Source: Haloterrigena sp. KLK7
Lineage (GTDB): Archaea > Halobacteriota > Halobacteria > Halobacteriales > Natrialbaceae
Length of the DNA stretch: 64,000 bases
Reading direction: 5' to 3'
Assembly (NCBI RefSeq): GCF_037914945.1
Contig: NZ_CP149787.1
Location: 2,480,001 to 2,544,000 of the forward strand
Shown here one piece after another: positions 60,319-64,000 of the stretch (within the stretch, counting starts at the first letter, position 1; the number at the start of each line of letters is the position of its first letter). The notes under the pieces are model-generated. The model was not told where the DNA came from. It ran no database searches and worked only from the letters and a program-made list of their open reading frames with translations. Position numbers and translations under genes: made by a program.

Positions 60319-60846
60319 TCAGTCCCGGTCGGCCAACAGGTCGCTCGCGGTCACTAGCGCCTCCATCTCCACGCCGGCGTCCTCGACGTTCTCGCGGCCG
60401 CCCTCCTCGCGGTCGACGACGACCAGCGCGCGCTCGACGGTCGCGCCCGCCTCCCGCAGCGCCTCGACGGCCTCGACGAGGCTCGTCCCCGTCGTCACGA
60501 TGTCCTCGACGACGACGACCTCCTCGCCGTCCTCGAGTCGGCCCTCGATCAGGTTGGCCGTCCCGTAGTCCTTGCGCTGTTTCCGTGCGATGACGTAGGG
60601 GACGCCGGCCGCGACGCTGGTCGCCGCGGCGAGGGGAACGCCGCCGAGTGCGACGCCGCCGAGTTTGTCGTCCGCGTCGAGTCGCTCGGCGAAGGCCGCG
60701 GCGATGGCCTCGAGACAGTCGGGATCGGTCTCGAAGAGGTACTTGTCGACGTAGTACTCGCTGGTGCCGCCGTGGGAGAGTTCGAACTCGCCGAACTTGA
60801 CCGCCTCCGCCTCGCGCAGGGCCGCGATGAGTTCCTCGTTCGTCAT
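60319..60846 (-). CDS. pyrE: Orotate phosphoribosyltransferase PyrE
   Basis: A 175-residue type I PRTase of pyrimidine synthesis. [20 protein letters not shown] is the N-terminal OPRTase motif near residue 15, [19 protein letters not shown] lies near residue 62, and [21 protein letters not shown] is the PRPP loop near residue 110. The Lys-rich [17 protein letters not shown] loop is typical of OPRTases. A TATA-like CCGCTTATTTCGG is at about 60867-60879 upstream. It faces the aldolase gene, stops 26 bases apart. Confidence 0.93.
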   Translation of the reverse strand: MTNEELIAALREAEAVKFGEFELSHGGTSEYYVDKYLFETDPDCLEAIAAAFAERLDADDKLGGVALGGVPLAAATSVAAGVPYVIARKQRKDYGTANLIEGRLEDGEEVVVVEDIVTTGTSLVEAVEALREAGATVERALVVVDREEGGRENVEDAGVEMEALVTASDLLADRD

Positions 60847-60960
60847 TGCTCGAAGGGCCGCGCCGGACCGAAATAAGCGGTGTGGAACGGAGCGACGCCG
60901 AGCGCGCGTCGCGCTTCCGATGCGCGTACCTTTTTGTTTCGCCGACGACTGTTTCGCGAT

Positions 60961-61917
60961 ATGACACCGACCCGCGCGCCAGAGCCCCATCCGGACCTCA
61001 GACCGCTCCTCGAGATGCTCGACTCGCAGGAGGCACCGGCGCTGCACGAGCTGCCGGTCGAGGAGGCGCGCGCGGCGGTCGCCGACATGTTCGCCGACGA
61101 CGGCGACCCGATCGCCGTCGAGTCGGTCGAGGATCGAACCATCGACGGCCCGGCCGGCGACCTTCCGATCCGCGTCTATCGGCCCGCGGGCGAGACGCCG
61201 CGGCCGACGATCTGCTTCTTCCACGGGGGCGGCTTCGTCGTCGGGAGCGTCGACGGCTACGACGAGACGTGTCGGAAACTCGCCGCCGAGACCGGATACA
61301 CCGTCGCCAGCGTCGAGTACCGGCTGGCGCCCGAACACCCGTTTCCCGCCGCGCTCGAGGACTGCTACGCCGCACTGGAGTGGGCCGGCGAAGAGATCGA
61401 GACGCTGGGCGGCGACCGGGATCGCATCGTCCTCATGGGCGACAGCGCCGGCGGCAACCTCGCTGCGGCGACGGCCCTGCTGTCGCGCGACCGCGGCGGC
61501 GTCGAACCCGCACACCAGCTGCTGATCTATCCCATCACCGGCGATATCACCGAAACCGAGTCCTACGAGGAGAACGGCGAGGGCTTCCTCCTCGAGCGGG
61601 ACACCATGGAGTGGTTCGACGAGTGTTACTTCGAGCGCGAGATCGACCGCGGGAACGTCTACGCCCGCCCGCGGCTGGCGGCCGACCTCTCGGACCTCCC
61701 GCCGGCGACGGTCGTCACCGCCGGCTTCGATCCGCTGCGCGACGACGGCGCGCGCTACGTCGACCGCCTCGAGGCCGACGGCGTTCCGGTCACACACTAC
61801 CACTACGACGACATGATCCACGGCTTCTTCGAGCTGTTCACCGAGCCGGTCTCCCTCGAGCGGGCCCAGGAGGCCCACGAAGACGTCGCGCGAGCACTCG
61901 AGCGGGCGCTCGAGTGA
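60961..61917 (+). CDS. Alpha/beta hydrolase of the hormone-sensitive lipase type
   Basis: A 318-residue esterase. [19 protein letters not shown] carries the HGGG oxyanion motif near residue 82, [18 protein letters not shown] the nucleophile Ser near residue 158, [19 protein letters not shown] the acid near 250 and [13 protein letters not shown] the His near 280. A 60-residue N-terminal cap precedes the core. It hydrolyses short-chain esters or a more specific metabolite. ATG 60961 follows an ACCTTTTTG element by about 27-30 bases. It is divergent from pyrE. Confidence 0.88.
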   Translation: MTPTRAPEPHPDLRPLLEMLDSQEAPALHELPVEEARAAVADMFADDGDPIAVESVEDRTIDGPAGDLPIRVYRPAGETPRPTICFFHGGGFVVGSVDGYDETCRKLAAETGYTVASVEYRLAPEHPFPAALEDCYAALEWAGEEIETLGGDRDRIVLMGDSAGGNLAAATALLSRDRGGVEPAHQLLIYPITGDITETESYEENGEGFLLERDTMEWFDECYFEREIDRGNVYARPRLAADLSDLPPATVVTAGFDPLRDDGARYVDRLEADGVPVTHYHYDDMIHGFFELFTEPVSLERAQEAHEDVARALERALE

Positions 61918-62000
61918 GGAACCGATCGGTAGAACTTAGACCTGGACTCGAAACGAAGCGCTCTGCTATCGTTTGGGACGCTATCGGGCGGTTCACTATC

Positions 62001-62045
62001 GTGGCAACGCGGAATTGCCGCCCCCACCCAGCCGATTCGCTCGCG
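62001..62045 (+). repeat. Dispersed intergenic repeat, copy C
   Basis: GTGGCAACGCGGAATTGCCG, then CCCCCACCCAGCCGATTCGC, then GCTCGCGCAG. This is the core of copies A and B with a few substitutions. It lies in the 283-base gap between the esterase gene and aglM, which otherwise shows no gene. Confidence 0.6.
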
Positions 62046-62200
62046 CAGTATTGTCGAGAGCCCTCGCTATCGCTCAGACACCCGACAGCGCGCCATCGCA
62101 CGGCAGCCCCTCGGTCCGGAGTGGAACACTCCTGTGCAGACTGATCGATCGACCGTGTAAATCCAAAAGCATGTAACGACGGCCGAGAGTTCAATACAGC

Positions 62201-63490
62201 ATGGACGTCTCTATCATCGGCAGCGGCTACGTCGGCACCACCATCGCCGCCTGCCTCGCCGACCTCGGCCACGACGTACTGAACGTCGAGATCGACGAGG
62301 ACATCGTCGCGACGATCAACGCCGGGGAAGCGCCGATCCACGAGTCGGGCCTCGAGGAGCGCATCGCCGAGCACGCGGGGACGACCCTCCGTGCGACGAC
62401 GGACTACGACGAGATCCGCGGGACGGACGTCACCTTCCTCTGTCTCCCGACGCCCCAGACCGACGACGGCGGCCTCGATCTGGCACCGATGCGGGCCGGG
62501 GCCGAATCGCTGGGGCGGACGCTCGCGGAGAAGGACGGCGACCACCTCGTGGTCGTCAAGAGCACGGTCCTTCCCAGCACTACGGAGGAGGTCGTCGGGC
62601 CGATCCTCGAGGAGGAGTCGGGCCGCCGAATCGGCGACGGACTCGAGATCGCGATGAACCCCGAGTTCCTGCGGATGAGCACGGCCGTCGAGGACTTCCT
62701 CGAGCCCGATAAGGTCGTGATCGGCGCCTCGAGCGAGGACGCCGCGGCGACCCTCCGGGAGCTCTACGCGCCCATTCTCGGGCGCGAGGAAACGGACCTC
62801 GTCGAGACCGATATCCGGGAAGCGGAACTCATCAAGTACGCCAACAACGCCTTCCTCGCGTCGAAGGTCTCGTTGGTCAACGAACTCGGGAACATCGCGA
62901 AGGAGTACGGCGCGGACGCCTACGAGGTGCTCGAAGCCGTCGGGCTCGACGACCGCATTTCCGACCGCTTCATGCGCTCCGGGCTGGGCTGGGGCGGCTC
63001 CTGTTTCCCGAAGGACGTCAACGCCCTGCGGGCCGGCGCCCGCGAGCAGGGGTACGACCCCGACCTGCTCGACGCCGTCGTCTCGGTCAACGACGAGCAA
63101 CCCCGCCGGCTCGTCGCCCTGCTCGGCGAGCACGTTCCGCTCGAGGGGGCCCGCGTCGCGGTACTGGGGCTGTCGTTCAAGCCAGGCACCGACGACGTGC
63201 GCAAGTCCCGCGCGCTCGACGTGATCGAACACCTGCGCGAGCGCGGCGCCGAGGTCGTCGCCTACGACCCGGTCGCGATCGAGAACGTCCGGCCGGACTA
63301 CCCCGAGATCGAGTACGCCGACTCCGCGGACGCGGCCCTCGAGGGGGCCGACGGCGCGGTCGTCGCGACCGACTGGCCGGAGTTCGACGACCTCGCGTTC
63401 GACGGGATGGCGAACCGGGTGCTGGTCGACGGCCGCCGGATCGACGTCGACCGAGACGCCCTCGAGGTTTACGAGGGGCTCACCTGGTAG
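62201..63490 (+). CDS. aglM: UDP-glucose 6-dehydrogenase AglM
   Basis: A 429-residue nucleotide-sugar dehydrogenase. The N-terminal NAD loop is VSIIGSGYVGTTIAACLADL. The dimer core follows FLCLPTPQTDDGGLDL and KSTVLPSTTEEVVGP; the substrate site has AELIKYANNAFLASKVSLVNELG, and the catalytic Cys is in GWGGSCFPKDVNAL near residue 265. The C-terminal UDP-binding domain begins KPGTDDVRKSRALDVIEHL. It oxidises UDP-glucose to UDP-glucuronate for the S-layer N-glycan in Haloferax, where the gene is aglM. Next to it aglJ begins the glycan assembly, supporting the call. Confidence 0.9.
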   Translation: MDVSIIGSGYVGTTIAACLADLGHDVLNVEIDEDIVATINAGEAPIHESGLEERIAEHAGTTLRATTDYDEIRGTDVTFLCLPTPQTDDGGLDLAPMRAGAESLGRTLAEKDGDHLVVVKSTVLPSTTEEVVGPILEEESGRRIGDGLEIAMNPEFLRMSTAVEDFLEPDKVVIGASSEDAAATLRELYAPILGREETDLVETDIREAELIKYANNAFLASKVSLVNELGNIAKEYGADAYEVLEAVGLDDRISDRFMRSGLGWGGSCFPKDVNALRAGAREQGYDPDLLDAVVSVNDEQPRRLVALLGEHVPLEGARVAVLGLSFKPGTDDVRKSRALDVIEHLRERGAEVVAYDPVAIENVRPDYPEIEYADSADAALEGADGAVVATDWPEFDDLAFDGMANRVLVDGRRIDVDRDALEVYEGLTW

Positions 63491-63585
63491 CACCGATGCC
63501 GGAGTCGCTCGAGTCGGACCGGCGGACCGCGACGCGCGACGAGCCGTCTACGGTCGCCGTTATAACACGCGTATTACGCAATCAG

Positions 63586-63596
63586 TATCCTTTTGC
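63586..63596 (+). promoter_or_regulatory. TATA region of aglJ
   Basis: TATCCTTTTGC, centred about 28-30 bases before ATG 63621; this favours the longer start over ATG 63684. Confidence 0.5.
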
Positions 63597-63620
63597 GGCC
63601 GCGCACTGGAATGATCGTCG

Positions 63621-64000
63621 ATGGGAAATGACGCGGTTCGCGCGGATGCGAGGCTCTCAAGCGGCGACGGTGAGGTCATCGCTATGAGCCCCGAGACGCG
63701 GGAGATCGCTCCCGACGAAGTTTGCGTTCTCATTCCGACCCTCGACGAGGCGGCGACGATCGGCGACGTCATCGACGGCTTTCGCGAACAGGGCTACACG
63801 AACGTGCTCGTCGCCGACGGCGGAAGCGACGACGGCACCCGGGAGATCGCCCGCGACCGCGGCGCCCACGTCTTCGTCCAGTCGGGCGAGGGGAAAGGCC
63901 AGGCCGTCCGCGAGGCCATCGAGTACGTCAACGTCCCCTACGTGGTGATGCTCGACGGCGACGGGACCTACGATCCCGCCGACGTCGACGCCATGATCGA
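63621..64000 (+). CDS. aglJ: Glycosyltransferase AglJ (C-terminus cut by window edge)
   Basis: 126 codons of a GT2-family glycosyltransferase run off the right edge. EVCVLIPTLDEAATIGDVID and VLVADGGSDDGTREIARDRG form the nucleotide-binding half, and VQSGEGKGQAVREAIEYVNV then VVMLDGDGTYDPADVDAMI includes the DGD metal motif. AglJ adds the first sugar to dolichol phosphate in haloarchaeal N-glycosylation. ATG 63621 is preferred because of TATA spacing; ATG 63684 would start at MSPETREIAPDE. aglM ends 130 bases upstream. Confidence 0.87.
   Translation, partial: MGNDAVRADARLSSGDGEVIAMSPETREIAPDEVCVLIPTLDEAATIGDVIDGFREQGYTNVLVADGGSDDGTREIARDRGAHVFVQSGEGKGQAVREAIEYVNVPYVVMLDGDGTYDPADVDAMI

Noticed and set aside
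1-64000. Insertion sequences, prophage or a replication origin.
   Set aside because: No transposase, integrase, capsid, Orc1/Cdc6 gene or origin recognition boxes could be found on either strand.

Overview
This window is a stretch of haloarchaeal chromosome, most likely from a member of the Natrialbaceae (Haloterrigena/Natrinema-like). The evidence is high GC, very acidic proteins, archaeal information genes (aIF1A, aIF2-beta with a fused TRAM domain, ribosomal protein L15e, RIO2 kinase), the haloarchaea-specific CdrL-CdrS-FtsZ2 division locus, AglM/AglJ S-layer glycosylation genes and MamA of the methylaspartate cycle. Many start codons lie about 25-29 bases downstream of a TATA-like element, the signature of leaderless haloarchaeal transcripts. 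I used that spacing to choose several starts, including GTG starts. No insertion sequence with an intact transposase, no CRISPR array and no replication origin were seen. The species assignment is inference.

Layout. 1-1.7 kb is a lower-GC, partly decayed edge: a DUF2270 membrane protein (cut by the window), a HalOD1 protein and a truncated Lrp/AsnC regulator. 1.7-6.7 kb holds aIF1A, a YkgJ-type cysteine-cluster protein, a PRC-barrel-like protein, a Tat-exported amidohydrolase, a THEP1-type NTPase, two unassigned haloarchaeal proteins, a degenerate 24-bp tandem repeat and a ZIP-family transporter lacking the usual histidines. 6.9-13.1 kb is a minus-strand cobamide salvage and assembly operon (HAD - cbiB - cobS - cobY - cobT - cobD - cbiZ) with overlapping stop/start codons. 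13.2-15.3 kb has a wHTH protein with a low-complexity arm, aIF2-beta-TRAM, a DUF5789-like protein and a mini zinc ribbon. 15.4-22.6 kb is a tandem pair of very large soluble PAS histidine kinases with near-duplicate transmitter modules. 22.8-25.2 kb: GH105-type hydrolase, aroE, PIN-domain remnant.

25.3-29.1 kb is the most interesting region. A tRNA-Tyr gene is accompanied by one direct and one inverted copy of its 3' end, the two extra copies forming a 98-bp hairpin-like element. It is followed by cdrL, then cdrS-ftsZ2, whose upstream region carries five copies of a GTAAGAC heptamer (another lies upstream of cdrL), and then convergent ncsA. 29.5-37.8 kb has a membrane histidine kinase, an alpha/beta hydrolase, several small haloarchaeal proteins, a YihY-family membrane protein, an ERCC4 nuclease and a Bat-like multidomain regulator with a degenerate receiver domain. 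37.9-45.4 kb: mini zinc protein with gdhB, TraB-like protein, phosphoribosyltransferase, NAD(P)HX dehydratase, methyltransferase, lipoate-ligase-like protein, RIO2.

45.9-50.6 kb holds a stand-alone 5S rRNA gene, a frameshifted relic of an ABC-transporter ATPase, an HTH regulator with a DtxR-like dyad over its promoter, a membrane protein, L15e with a long structured leader, and a Tat-dependent subtilisin. 50.9-58.6 kb: a fused E1-alpha/E1-beta 2-oxoacid dehydrogenase, UspA, MamA, GfcR, a Bat-type HTH protein, an ICMT-like membrane methyltransferase and a bacterial-type ThrRS. 58.9-64 kb: HAD-class II aldolase pair, pyrE, an HSL-type esterase, then aglM and the start of aglJ, which runs off the right edge. 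A dispersed intergenic repeat occurs at about 32.1, 41.1 and 62.0 kb.
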